Assembly: GCA_964370605.1 (NCBI GenBank)
Contig: CAYJJX010000006.1
Span: forward strand, 1-64,000
DNA: 64,000 bases
From: CAYJBH01 sp964370605
Lineage (GTDB): Bacteria > Bacillota > Clostridia > Oscillospirales > Ruminococcaceae
Direction: 5' to 3'
Both the position numbers and the translations under genes were made by a program. Under the pieces are notes generated by a model that worked only from the letters and a program-made list of their open reading frames with translations, was not told where the DNA came from and made no database searches. Shown piece by piece: positions 42,406 to 50,867 of the stretch. Within the stretch, counting starts at the first letter, position 1. Every line of letters begins with the position of its first letter.

Positions 42406-44939
42406 TAATTAAGCAAAAATTGGCAGATGTTGCAAAGGATTTCGGCTTGCCGCTCAAGACGGTCGGAGCTCTTTTCGACGATCAGGCCGCCAAAAAGCCC
42501 GGGTATGAGTTGACCGAGCCGGAGCTTAATCGTCTGTACGATATGTTGACACGGGATAACTCGGTCGAGAATCTTTCGGAGTATTTCTCCGAGGTTCGCA
42601 GTGCTACCGCCAATCGACTTGAGGCGGAGCGTGCCGCCGACGTGCGTGCAGGAAAGATCAAATCAAAATCGCCGGAAAAACCGGTTGAAAAAATTGAGAA
42701 AGCGCCTATGCCAAAGGTGCAAAAGCCTGTTGCACCACAGGTTGAGAAAAAGGTCGATAGCGCACCTGTCGCCAAGCCAAGTGCGCCGGTTGCAGAAAAG
42801 TCTCCTGTCGCACCGCAACCTGTTGAAACGGACAAAAACAAGCAACAGCACCAAAAGAAAAACCATCAAGCAAAGCCGAAGATGGAAAAACTTGTGCCGA
42901 CCGGACGTGAACCGATTATTGAAGTTATCGGAAAAAGCGCCGCTACCGTCACCATCGACACACGTACCGTCGATGTCAATCTTGAGAAGTTTAATGACCG
43001 TTATGACGATATCGCAGGTAAGTCTAACGTTTCTACCAAACGCAAACACGACAACAACAGCCAACAAAACAAGCAGAAGTTTAACAAGAACCGTCACCAG
43101 ACACGTCAAGGCCCCCATAGCGGCAAAAAGCGTGAGACCGAGGCGGAGCGTTTGCAGCGTCTGCAACTGGAAAAGGCCCGTCGTGCACAGTTGAAGATTT
43201 CAATACCGGACGAGATTGCGGTTTCCGATCTTGCCACACGACTTAAGGTTACCGCCAGCGAAGTAATCAAGCGTCTGATGGGACTCGGCGTAATGGCTGC
43301 GCTCTCTGATGTTATCGATTACGATACCGCATTAATCGTCGCTGAAGAACTCGGTGCAAAGGTTTCACACGAAGTTACATTGACTATCGAGGACCGTCTG
43401 TTCACCGAACAAAACGACTCGGAACTTGATACCGAACCCCGCTGCCCCATCGTGGTGGTCATGGGTCACGTTGACCATGGTAAGACCTCTATTCTTGATG
43501 CAATCCGCAAGACTGCTGTCACAGAAGGCGAGGCAGGCGGTATCACCCAGCACATCGGTGCATATCAGGTGGAACATGGTGACAGCAAGATTACCTTCCT
43601 CGACACTCCGGGACATGAGGCTTTCACCAGCATGAGGGCGCGTGGTGCCAGTGTCACCGATATCGCTATCCTTGTAGTCGCTGCGGACGACGGAATCATG
43701 CCACAGACGGTTGAGGCTATCAACCATGCCAAGGCTGCCGGTGTTTCCATCATTGTTGCAGTCAATAAAATCGATAAACCGGAGGCAAACCCTGCAAGAG
43801 TGCGTCAAGAACTCACCGAGCATGAGATTGTGCCGGAAGAATGGGGCGGCGATGTCATCTGTTGTGATGTGTCGGCAAAAACAGGCGAAGGTCTTGACAA
43901 TCTTCTTGAGACTGTAAGCCTTGTCGCGGACATGAAAGAGCTGAAAGCTAACCCCGCACGCCGTGCTAAAGGTACGGTTGTCGAGGCAAAACTTGATAAA
44001 GGACAAGGACCGATTGCTACCATCTTGGTGCAGAACGGTACACTGAACAAAGGTGATATCATTATCGCCGGAACCAGTGTCGGACGTGTCAGAGTCATGG
44101 TCGATGCCGATGGCAATCGTCTTGAGACTGCAGGCCCGTCAATGCCGGTAGAGATCACCGGTCTGACCGAAGTCCCCGCCGCAGGCGATATTTTCGAGGC
44201 TGTCGAAGACGAGCGTCTTGCCCGTGAACTGGCAGAACAACGAAGCCACAACCAACGTCAAGAGCAATGGAAGAGCATACAGAAGGTCACTCTCGACAAT
44301 CTGTTCAGCCACATTGCAAGCGGCGACATCAAAGAGCTTTCCATTATCGTCAAGGCGGACGTTCAAGGTAGTGCCGAGGCTATCAGACAGAGTCTCGAGA
44401 AACTCAGTAATGAAGAGGTTCGTGTACGTGTCATTCACACCGGTGTCGGTGCTATCAGCAAGAGTGATGTCATGCTTGCAAACGCATCGGGTGGTATCAT
44501 AATCGGATTCAATGTCCGACCCGACCCCGTCGCCAAGGCAGAAGCGGAGGAAGACGATGTCGAGATCCGCAGCTACCGTGTCATCTACGATGCTATCGAA
44601 GATGTTAAAGACGCTATGAAGGGTATGCTTGATCCTAAATTCCGTGAACAAATCCTGGGTCGCATCGAGGTTCGTCAGGTCTATCGCATATCGTCGGCAG
44701 GTACCATTGCAGGTTGTTATGTATTGGATGGTAAGGTGCTTCGCAGTGCAAAAATCCGTCTTGTCCGTGACGGTGTAGTCATTTGTGAGGACGAGATCGA
44801 CTCACTCCGCCGTTTCAAAGAGGATGTGAAGGAAGTCGCAACCGGATACGAATGCGGAATCGGACTGGAGCGTTATAGCGACATCAAAGAAGGTGATATC
44901 TTCGAGGCGTTTGTACTAGAGGAGTATCAAGATGAATAA
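42402..44939 (+). CDS. infB: Translation initiation factor IF-2
   Basis: 845 residues. An N-terminal ~250-residue part is Lys, Gln, Pro and Ala rich and probably disordered, then the IF2_N subdomain (EIAVSDLATRLKVTASEVIKRLMGLG). The G domain has GHVDHGKTS (G1), DTPGHEAFTSMRARG (G3) and NKID (G4), followed by domains II, III and IV; the last binds fMet-tRNA. It starts inside ylxQ (ATGA) and overlaps rbfA by 8 bp. Confidence 0.97.
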   Translation: MIIKQKLADVAKDFGLPLKTVGALFDDQAAKKPGYELTEPELNRLYDMLTRDNSVENLSEYFSEVRSATANRLEAERAADVRAGKIKSKSPEKPVEKIEKAPMPKVQKPVAPQVEKKVDSAPVAKPSAPVAEKSPVAPQPVETDKNKQQHQKKNHQAKPKMEKLVPTGREPIIEVIGKSAATVTIDTRTVDVNLEKFNDRYDDIAGKSNVSTKRKHDNNSQQNKQKFNKNRHQTRQGPHSGKKRETEAERLQRLQLEKARRAQLKISIPDEIAVSDLATRLKVTASEVIKRLMGLGVMAALSDVIDYDTALIVAEELGAKVSHEVTLTIEDRLFTEQNDSELDTEPRCPIVVVMGHVDHGKTSILDAIRKTAVTEGEAGGITQHIGAYQVEHGDSKITFLDTPGHEAFTSMRARGASVTDIAILVVAADDGIMPQTVEAINHAKAAGVSIIVAVNKIDKPEANPARVRQELTEHEIVPEEWGGDVICCDVSAKTGEGLDNLLETVSLVADMKELKANPARRAKGTVVEAKLDKGQGPIATILVQNGTLNKGDIIIAGTSVGRVRVMVDADGNRLETAGPSMPVEITGLTEVPAAGDIFEAVEDERLARELAEQRSHNQRQEQWKSIQKVTLDNLFSHIASGDIKELSIIVKADVQGSAEAIRQSLEKLSNEEVRVRVIHTGVGAISKSDVMLANASGGIIIGFNVRPDPVAKAEAEEDDVEIRSYRVIYDAIEDVKDAMKGMLDPKFREQILGRIEVRQVYRISSAGTIAGCYVLDGKVLRSAKIRLVRDGVVICEDEIDSLRRFKEDVKEVATGYECGIGLERYSDIKEGDIFEAFVLEEYQDE

Positions 44940-45288
44940 AATTAAACATGGCAGGTTGAACGGCGATATCCATCGCCTTTTAACCGAGCTATGTCGAGAG
45001 TTAAAGGATCCTCGAATTAGAGACGGTTTTTTCACCATCACTCGTGTCGAAGTTACCGAAGATCTGGCATTTGCAAAAATTTATGTCAGCATAATGGGTG
45101 ACGACAGTGACGAGTTATTTAAGGCGCTAAACAGGGCAGCCGGATTTCTTCGTAGTGAATTATCGTCCCGCATGAAGATAAGAAAATCGCCTCAACTTAG
45201 ATTTATTGTCGATGACGGTGCAGCTTATGCCGAGAAGATCAACAACATTCTCTCTGAAATAAACAGAAAAGAAAAGGAGTCAATTTGA
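44932..45288 (+). CDS. rbfA: Ribosome-binding factor A
   Basis: 118 residues. The KH-like fold includes ELCRELKDPRIRDGFFTITRVEVTEDLAFAKIYVS and LSSRMKIRKSPQLRFIVDD, both typical. It matures the 16S rRNA 5' end region in 30S subunits. Overlaps infB by 8 bp and shares a TTGA junction with the next gene. Confidence 0.95.
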   Translation: MNKIKHGRLNGDIHRLLTELCRELKDPRIRDGFFTITRVEVTEDLAFAKIYVSIMGDDSDELFKALNRAAGFLRSELSSRMKIRKSPQLRFIVDDGAAYAEKINNILSEINRKEKESI

Positions 45289-46259
45289 GCGAACGTATTG
45301 ATGTTTCACCGGCGGCACATGCGCTGTCGGAACAAGACGATATACTGATTATCTGCCATAAAAATCCGGACGGAGATACCCTTGGATCCGGCTTTGCGTT
45401 GATGCATGCACTTCACTCTCTTGGCAAAACCGCTGAAGTATTATGTAACGATGTTATACACGAGAGATACAACTACATGCAACCAAAGCTGTTTAGCGGC
45501 AGTTTTTCTCCAAAATATATTGTTTCGGTCGATGTTGCCGGACAACAACTACTCGGCGAACTTGCCGCTCCCTATGCAAAACGCATCGACCTTGCCATTG
45601 ATCATCATCCTTCCAACTCGGGATTTGCACACTATCTATGGCTCATCGAAGATGCCGCTGCAACCTGCGAAATGATATATGCATTGCTTGTCGAGATGGG
45701 TGTCGAGATTACTCCACTTATCGCAAACTGCTTATATACAGGAATTTCAACCGATACCGGTTGTTTCAAGTTCGAAAACACCAGCCCAAACACCCATATG
45801 GTGGCGGCAAAAATGATGGAGCTCGGTGCCGACTATCGCATGCTCAACCACCTGTTGTTTGAAAGCAAAAGCCGTCGCAGAATCGAGGTTGAAAAACAGG
45901 CTCTTGCCTCTCTTCGCTATCATTTCTATGAGCGCGTTGCTTCCATTTCTATTACCCGCGAGCAGATAGAGCGCCTGGAGGTTGATGAAACCGACCTCGA
46001 AGGTATAACCGCAATCCCTCGAATGATCGAAGGCGTCGTGGTAGGTATCACCCTTCGTCAACTCAAAGAAGGTGCGTATAAAGTTTCGGTGAGAACAACT
46101 TCCGAGGCCGATGCCAGCCTCATCTGTGGTCGTCTCGGTGGCGGTGGACACAAGCGTGCCGCCGGCTGTGAACTGATCGGCAGCTTTGAAAATGTAATGG
46201 ATGCGGTCCTCAAAGAGGTCGCACGAGAGCTCGGTTATGTCGATCAAGAGCAGGGTTAG
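45285..46259 (+). CDS. nrnA: NrnA-type DHH phosphoesterase (nanoRNase/pAp phosphatase)
   Basis: 324 residues. DHH motifs: ICHKNPDGDTLGSG (residues 24-35), the VDVAGQ site and IDHHPSN; the C-terminal DHHA1 domain has CGRLGGGGHKRAAGCEL. NrnA degrades 2-5 nt RNA and 3'-phosphoadenosine phosphate. The TTG at 45285 overlaps the rbfA stop (TTGA) and has AAAAGGAG upstream. This location between rbfA and truB is usual in Firmicutes. Confidence 0.94.
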   Translation: MSERIDVSPAAHALSEQDDILIICHKNPDGDTLGSGFALMHALHSLGKTAEVLCNDVIHERYNYMQPKLFSGSFSPKYIVSVDVAGQQLLGELAAPYAKRIDLAIDHHPSNSGFAHYLWLIEDAAATCEMIYALLVEMGVEITPLIANCLYTGISTDTGCFKFENTSPNTHMVAAKMMELGADYRMLNHLLFESKSRRRIEVEKQALASLRYHFYERVASISITREQIERLEVDETDLEGITAIPRMIEGVVVGITLRQLKEGAYKVSVRTTSEADASLICGRLGGGGHKRAAGCELIGSFENVMDAVLKEVARELGYVDQEQG

Positions 46260-46264
46260 AATCT

Positions 46265-47122
46265 GTGGCAAACGGAATTTTGATCGTAGACAAACCGCAG
46301 GATTGGACTTCGTTTGACGTTGTTGCCAAACTGCGTCGTATATATGGCACAAAAAAAATTGGACACACCGGAACACTGGACCCGATGGCAACCGGTGTAC
46401 TGTGTGTCTTTTTGGGTGGCACAACACGCTTCATCTCTCACCTGCCACATAAAGATAAGCGCTATATCGCCGAAGTTGAATTCGGTATCAAGACGGATAC
46501 CGCAGACATAACCGGAACCGTCACCGCACGCTGTGACTACTCGCCTACCCCGCAACAGCTTAGTGAAACGCTCCCTCACTTTCTCGGTAAAATATCTCAG
46601 ATACCTCCTGCATATTCCGCTATAAAGGTAGATGGCCGTCCACTCTATAAATCGGCTCGAAAGGGTATCGACGTTGTAGTTCCACCTCGATCGGTTGACA
46701 TACACGCCCTAGACCTGATTGAATATTCAAACGGCATTGCTACGCTCGATATACACTGCGGCGAAGGAACTTATATCCGCACGTTGGCCGAGGACATAGC
46801 CGAAAAATGCGGTAGCTTGGCTACTCTTCGCTCGCTACGCAGGACAAAAAGCGGTGCATTTTCACTTGATGACGCCATAACTCTGGACGATATTCTGCAA
46901 AACCCTGAACCGGAAACTCTTCTTCGTTCGGTTGAACTCGGCTTTTTATCACTGGAGCGTGTCGATGTCGATGAACTTCGGTTTACAAGGCTCAGTAACG
47001 GACTTACACAAAACATCCAAACTGTAAAGGGAATGACCCGTCTCTATCATCAAAGCGAATTCAAAGGCCTTATTTCCGGCGACGGTGAAACAGTAAAGGC
47101 GGTGAGAATGTGTCAATACTAA
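46265..47122 (+). CDS. truB: tRNA pseudouridine-55 synthase TruB
   Basis: 285 residues. GILIVDKPQDWTSFDVV and KIGHTGTLDPMATGVL hold the catalytic Asp; QIPPAYSAIKVDGRPLYKSARKG and YIRTLAEDIA are conserved. It makes pseudouridine 55 in the T loop of tRNAs. GTG start, 5 bp after nrnA, with only a weak ribosome binding site. The usual follower ribF is missing; dprA overlaps its 3' end by 13 bp instead. Confidence 0.95.
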   Translation: MANGILIVDKPQDWTSFDVVAKLRRIYGTKKIGHTGTLDPMATGVLCVFLGGTTRFISHLPHKDKRYIAEVEFGIKTDTADITGTVTARCDYSPTPQQLSETLPHFLGKISQIPPAYSAIKVDGRPLYKSARKGIDVVVPPRSVDIHALDLIEYSNGIATLDIHCGEGTYIRTLAEDIAEKCGSLATLRSLRRTKSGAFSLDDAITLDDILQNPEPETLLRSVELGFLSLERVDVDELRFTRLSNGLTQNIQTVKGMTRLYHQSEFKGLISGDGETVKAVRMCQY

Positions 47123-48204
47123 ATATGATGTGGTTTCAACAAGTTTTGGGCAATTCGACAGGAGTTGCACCGAAATTGGTCGAGCAATTCGGCGTTGAAA
47201 ACCTCTATGAGGCTCGAAATTCACAAGAGTTTCTCTCACAGCTAAGCCCCTATCATCGCAAGAGGCTCAATAATTCCTGCCCCACTGACTATGAGCAACG
47301 GCTTAAATACTGTACCGAAAACGACATTTCGATTCTATCAATCGGTTCATCAAAATATCCTACGCAACTCTTCGCCTTGGAAAACCCTCCGGTACTGCTC
47401 TATGTCAAGGGCGACATTAAACTTTTGAAGGAAGGATATCTTGTTGCAGTGGTCGGAACAAGGACGCCTTCAGTCTACGGAGTAGACACAACCAAGGCAA
47501 TCTGCGAAGAGATGACACGGCACGATATCACACTGGTGTCAGGACTTGCAGCAGGCCTTGATAGCGTGGCGCACCGTGCCGCCATCGCCGCCGGAACACC
47601 GACCATAGCGGTACTCGGAAACGGCATCGACTACTTTTATCCTCCCTCTAATCGTGAATTGCAGCTTGCGATTGCGAAGAATGGAGTACTCGTAAGCGAA
47701 TTCCCTCCAACTACCGAACCGTTCAAAGGTTCCTTTATCATGCGAAACAGGATTATAGCGGGACTTGCCGACGTCTTGCTTGTTACCGAGGCGCGCGACC
47801 GCAGCGGCACAATGAGCACAGCCTCTTTCGCCTCCGATATGGGAAGGACTATTTTTGCCGTTCCCGGCAACATAACCACGCCGATGTCCAGTGGTACCAA
47901 CAATCTGATTTATGACGGCGCAACGCCGGTCACAAGTACTACCAGTATCCTGTTCGACTGCGGTTTTATCGTCAAGGAAAAAAAGGCAACAGCCGAGAAA
48001 CAGGACATCTCGTTCCTCTCCCCTGCTGCCGCCGAGTTATATAATACACTACCGAACGAACCGATATTACTCGAAGAATTATATGAGATTATCGGGCGCC
48101 CGATACAGGAAATTCTCACCGCGCTAACCGAACTCGAGCTTTCGGATCTTGCAGATCGTCTGCTCGGGGGATATGTATACAAAAAAACTCTCGGAAAGGA
48201 ATAG
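47110..48204 (+). CDS. dprA: DNA-processing protein DprA
   Basis: 364 residues. The Rossmann core carries VAVVGTRTPSVYGV, SGLAAGLDSVAHRAAI, LGNGIDYFYPPSNREL and SFIMRNRIIAGLADVLLVTEA, all DprA signatures. The N-terminus is a SAM-like region; the C-terminal ~65 residues form a winged-helix (DML1-like) domain. DprA loads RecA onto incoming single-stranded DNA in transformation. GTG 47110 overlaps truB by 13 bp. Together with a ComFB-like gene at 23880 it hints at competence, but no uptake genes are in view. Confidence 0.94.
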   Translation: MSILNMMWFQQVLGNSTGVAPKLVEQFGVENLYEARNSQEFLSQLSPYHRKRLNNSCPTDYEQRLKYCTENDISILSIGSSKYPTQLFALENPPVLLYVKGDIKLLKEGYLVAVVGTRTPSVYGVDTTKAICEEMTRHDITLVSGLAAGLDSVAHRAAIAAGTPTIAVLGNGIDYFYPPSNRELQLAIAKNGVLVSEFPPTTEPFKGSFIMRNRIIAGLADVLLVTEARDRSGTMSTASFASDMGRTIFAVPGNITTPMSSGTNNLIYDGATPVTSTTSILFDCGFIVKEKKATAEKQDISFLSPAAAELYNTLPNEPILLEELYEIIGRPIQEILTALTELELSDLADRLLGGYVYKKTLGKE

Positions 48205-48212
48205 CGAAAGCA

Positions 48213-48902
48213 GTGATCGACAAAAAACGGCTTATTGACAAGACAAATCAGATTTTTCCCGATATTACAAATTGTATCGACAAGCTAGAAATATACTCAA
48301 AGTTATTAATCGACTACAACAAAAAGGTGAACCTGACCGCCATAACCGACCCCATTGAGATGGAAGACAAACACTTTGTCGACTGCCTCTCATTGGCGGC
48401 TCAACCCTTCATTAAAGGTGAGATCTGTGACGTCGGAAGTGGTGCCGGATTCCCCGGACTTGTTATAGCCATCGCTCGACCCGACACACACCTGACGTTG
48501 GTGGAACCTACGGCAAAGCGCTGTCGCTTTTTGCAGCTAATCTGTGACGAGCTCGATCTTGATGCCGAAATAGTAAATGCTCGTGCCGAAGAGATCGGAA
48601 GGGATCAACTGAGGGCGTCTTTTGATGTTGTTACCGCAAGAGCGGTCGCATCGCTGCCTGTCTTGCTGGAATATTGTCTCCCGCTATGCAAAAAAAATGG
48701 GGTGTTTGTGGCAATGAAAGGCGAGGCCGAGAGCCTGGAAAATGCCAAGGCGGCAAAGCTTTTAGGCGGTGACGGCGGCACCGAGATTGTCTATAGTCTT
48801 CCAAAGGGTGATTTTAGACGTCTTTTGGTATTTGAAAAAATCAAAAACACACCGTCGGAATATCCGAGAAACGGTGGAAGAATAGCAAAAAAACCTCTGT
48901 AA
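48213..48902 (+). CDS. rsmG: 16S rRNA (guanine-527-N7) methyltransferase RsmG
   Basis: 229 residues. The KVNLTAITDPIEM segment, SAM-binding CDVGSGAGFPGLVIAI and the later VTARAVASLPVLLEY are family signatures. It methylates G527 of 16S rRNA. GTG start with AAAGGA 12 nt upstream. Eight bp after dprA. In many genomes it neighbours parAB; here the ParA-like gene is 23 kb away. Confidence 0.94.
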   Translation: MIDKKRLIDKTNQIFPDITNCIDKLEIYSKLLIDYNKKVNLTAITDPIEMEDKHFVDCLSLAAQPFIKGEICDVGSGAGFPGLVIAIARPDTHLTLVEPTAKRCRFLQLICDELDLDAEIVNARAEEIGRDQLRASFDVVTARAVASLPVLLEYCLPLCKKNGVFVAMKGEAESLENAKAAKLLGGDGGTEIVYSLPKGDFRRLLVFEKIKNTPSEYPRNGGRIAKKPL

Positions 48903-48951
48903 TCACAAATAAACAGGGTTCAAAACCGACAATAACCAAAGCGAGTGAAAT

Positions 48952-49494
48952 ATGATTGAAAATGTACTGAAATTCAACAAAAAATTCGTAGAGGGAAAAG
49001 AATATCTCCCCTATATAACCACAAAATATCCGGACAAGCGACTTGCCATTCTATCTTGCATGGATACACGTCTCACCGAGCTTTTGCCGGCGGCTCTCGG
49101 AATAAAAAACGGTGATGCGAAGATAATCAAAAATGCAGGTGGCGTTATCTCGCATCCGTTCGGCAGCGTAATGAGAAGCCTTTTGGTGGCAGTATACGAA
49201 CTGAATGTGAACGAGATTATGGTGATCGGTCATGGCGACTGCGGAATGCAAAATCTTAATAGCGAAAGATTGATTAACAATATGTTGGATCGCGGAGTTT
49301 TGCAGCGTGACATGGAACTGCTCAAATACAGCGGAGTGGATTTCGAACGTTGGCTTGCCGGATTCGGCTGTATCGAAGAATCGGTAAAAAACACCCTTAA
49401 GATTTTGTCGGAACATCCATTGATGCCACACGATGTGTGTATCAAAGGCTTTGTCATCGATATAAAGACTGGACAACTCACAGAGGTGGTTTAG
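48952..49494 (+). CDS. Beta-carbonic anhydrase
   Basis: 180 residues, close to the small clade (Can2/Rv1284-like). Zinc ligands C36, H94 and C97 and the Asp38-Arg40 dyad are in LSCMDTR and GHGDCGM. The enzyme interconverts CO2 and bicarbonate, giving bicarbonate for carboxylations in an anaerobe. No signal peptide. It starts 49 bp after rsmG without a visible promoter. GAGTG is the only weak ribosome binding site. Confidence 0.92.
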   Translation: MIENVLKFNKKFVEGKEYLPYITTKYPDKRLAILSCMDTRLTELLPAALGIKNGDAKIIKNAGGVISHPFGSVMRSLLVAVYELNVNEIMVIGHGDCGMQNLNSERLINNMLDRGVLQRDMELLKYSGVDFERWLAGFGCIEESVKNTLKILSEHPLMPHDVCIKGFVIDIKTGQLTEVV

Positions 49495-49554
49495 AGAAGC
49501 ACGTTTTCAAATTAAGCAAGCCGGAAAAATACTCGATATATCATCTTTAGGGGG

Positions 49555-49583
49555 TTGACAAACGGTGCGTTTTATGATAAAAT
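49555..49583 (+). promoter_or_regulatory. Sigma-A promoter of rplU-rpmA
   Basis: TTGACA (49555-49560), 17-nt spacer, TAAAAT (49578-49583), just before the L21 leader. Confidence 0.85.
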
Positions 49584-49589
49584 ATTTTA

Positions 49590-49682
49590 GCCGCATGGAA
49601 TTGGCAACTAAAGAGCTGTGTGCACTGTGATAAGCCGAGCACACACCGCCAAAATCAGCGAGGCTCTGACGAACAAGAGAAA
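49590..49682 (+). ncRNA. Ribosomal protein L21 leader
   Basis: The untranslated region before rplU holds the conserved pieces of the L21 leader RNA: CGCATGGAATTGGCAACT, AGAGCTGTGTGCACT, a GTGTGC/GCACAC pairing with ACCGCC after it, and AGCGAGGCTCTGACGAAC. It is thought to bind L21 and autoregulate the operon. Boundaries are approximate. Confidence 0.78.
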
Positions 49683-49690
49683 GGATAAGC

Positions 49691-50002
49691 ATGAAAGCAG
49701 TAATTGAAACAGGTGGCAAGCAGTACGTAGTAAGTGTCGGTGACGAGATTTACATCGAAAAACTTGCAGTAACCGATGGCGACAAGGTAGTATTTGACAA
49801 AGTTCTCTCGGTAGGCGAAGAAGGCAGTGTAAAATTCGGAAGTCCAATAGTGGACGGCGCTACAGTTGAGGGAAAACTTATCAAAAACGGCAAGGCGAAG
49901 AAAATCACGGTATTTACCTACCGTCCGAAAAAGGGTAGTGCCCGCAAGCTCGGTCATCGTCAACCGTACTCAAAAATAGAAATCACAGCGATTAACGCAT
50001 AA
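49691..50002 (+). CDS. rplU: 50S ribosomal protein L21
   Basis: 103 residues, standard length. Begins MKAVIETGGKQYVVSVGDEI and ends TYRPKKGSARKLGHRQPYSKIEI, both L21 signatures. AAAGGA is 6 nt before ATG. First gene of rplU-rpmA; the Prp protease gene (ysxB) that usually separates the two in Firmicutes is absent. Confidence 0.97.
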   Translation: MKAVIETGGKQYVVSVGDEIYIEKLAVTDGDKVVFDKVLSVGEEGSVKFGSPIVDGATVEGKLIKNGKAKKITVFTYRPKKGSARKLGHRQPYSKIEITAINA

Positions 50003-50013
50003 AGGAGGATATA

Positions 50014-50271
50014 ATGGCTCATAAGAAAGGTGTCGGCTCAACTAAGAATGGCCGCGATTCGATTTCAAAACGTCTTGGCGTAAAGCGTGCAGACGGTCAA
50101 GAGGTTCTTGCCGGAAATATTCTGGTACGTCAACGTGGTACACACATCCATCCCGGTAGCAATGTCGGCTGTGGCAGCGACTACACACTGTTTGCTCTTT
50201 CAAACGGTCGTGTAAAATTCGAGAAATTCGGCGCAGGCCGTACACGCGTTAGCGTATATCCGGTTCAATAG
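50014..50271 (+). CDS. rpmA: 50S ribosomal protein L27
   Basis: 85 residues. It begins MAHKKGVGSTKNGRDS, the mature form, and lacks the N-terminal extension (about nine residues, cut off by Prp) found in most Firmicutes. The GNILVRQRGTHIHPG block is typical. The N-terminal tail reaches the peptidyl transferase centre. AAAGGAGG is 6 nt upstream of ATG, a very strong ribosome binding site. Confidence 0.97.
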   Translation: MAHKKGVGSTKNGRDSISKRLGVKRADGQEVLAGNILVRQRGTHIHPGSNVGCGSDYTLFALSNGRVKFEKFGAGRTRVSVYPVQ

Positions 50272-50297
50272 AACTCGGAGCATTAAAGCGGTATATA

Positions 50298-50327
50298 ATT
50301 TGGGGACGACTTTCGTCGTCCCCAAAT
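50298..50327 (+). terminator. Hairpin terminator after rpmA
   Basis: A 13-bp perfect stem (50298-50310 with 50315-50327) with a TTTC loop; a weak T-rich tail (ACATAAATTAT) follows. Confidence 0.7.
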
Positions 50328-50364
50328 ACATAAATTATAACAGAAAACAAAATTAAATATATTT

Positions 50365-50441
50365 CGGGACGTAGCTCAGTTTGGTAGAGTGCTTGGTTTG
50401 GGACCAAGATGCCGCAGGTTCGAATCCTGTCGTCCCGACCA
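50365..50441 (+). tRNA. tRNA-Pro (TGG)
   Basis: 77-nt cloverleaf with encoded CCA. Acceptor stem CGGGACG pairs with CGTCCCG. D loop AGCTCAGTTTGGTAGAG; anticodon arm CTTGG-TTTGGGA-CCAAG gives anticodon TGG; T arm CAGGTTCGAATCCTG. Its last 20 bases recur at 50811-50830 and its terminal ACCA begins a 98-bp repeat. Confidence 0.96.
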
Positions 50442-50632
50442 GCGTGACGCTGGACCCAATTTCGTGAGGTTGGGTTCGGCGTTATTTGTTTGTCAGCGCT
50501 CACGCTGTCGGCTAGCTTTGGTTATGAATATCCGCACCAGCGTGACGCTGGACCCAATTTCGTGAGGTTGGGTCCAGCGTTATTTGTTTGTCAGCGCTCA
50601 CACTGTCGGTTAGCTTTGGTTATGAATATCCG
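50438..50632 (+). repeat. Two tandem 97/98-bp repeats starting at the tRNA-Pro 3' end
   Basis: Copy 1 is 50438-50535 and copy 2 is 50536-50632, with four substitutions between them. Each opens with ACCAGCGTGACGCTGG, of which ACCA in copy 1 is the tRNA 3' end. Each holds an inverted repeat (GCTGGACCCAA against TTGGGTCCAGC, perfect in copy 2 only) followed by a T-rich stretch, so the unit may be a tRNA trailer with its terminator that was duplicated. Confidence 0.9.
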
Positions 50633-50810
50633 ACCAAAATCTAAGGGTATAGTCCGGTGGACTGTGCCCTTAGAAATTTTGCCAAGTAATGACGGATTCG
50701 AATCGGCGTGGAGCAGTTTGTGCCTTCAAAGAAGGCGCAAAACGCGACGAGGGAGGGCAAAAAGCCCGACCGAAAATTTTTTGCGTATCGCCAAAAATTT
50801 TAGCCTTGGG
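50633..50810 (+). other. Third ACCA-led noncoding segment with hairpins
   Basis: Starts ACCA and carries a long stem-loop: CTAAGGG (50641-50647) with CCCTTAG (50667-50673) and an inner AGTCC/GGACT pair. It also holds GGATTCGAATCGGC (50694-50707), similar to a tRNA T arm, and small hairpins. A frame of 205 codons spans this region but has no recognisable protein, so I treat it as noncoding. Confidence 0.5.
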
Positions 50811-50830
50811 AATCCTGTCGTCCCGACCAC
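50811..50830 (+). repeat. 20-bp exact copy of the tRNA-Pro 3' end
   Basis: Identical to tRNA-Pro bases 50422-50441, from the T loop through CCA. With the real tRNA end it brackets 50442-50830 like the paired att sites left by tRNA-targeted integration. Confidence 0.85.
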
Positions 50831-50832
50831 TC

Positions 50833-50867
50833 GTCGCAAACTACACTTAGTTTGCGACGACTTTTAT
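50833..50867 (+). terminator. Terminator after the duplicated tRNA-Pro end
   Basis: CGTCGCAAAC (50833-50842) pairs with GTTTGCGACG (50851-50860), then ACTTTTATTAT. It follows the tRNA-end copy by two bases and may be the original tRNA-Pro terminator. A further inverted repeat, ACTTTTAT with ATAAAAGT, overlaps its T tract. Confidence 0.8.

Noticed and set aside
42601..43194. 197-codon alternative frame in the infB N-terminal region
   Set aside because: The Lys/Pro/Ala-rich disordered part of IF-2 creates open shadow frames; the infB frame is continuous and has all G motifs.
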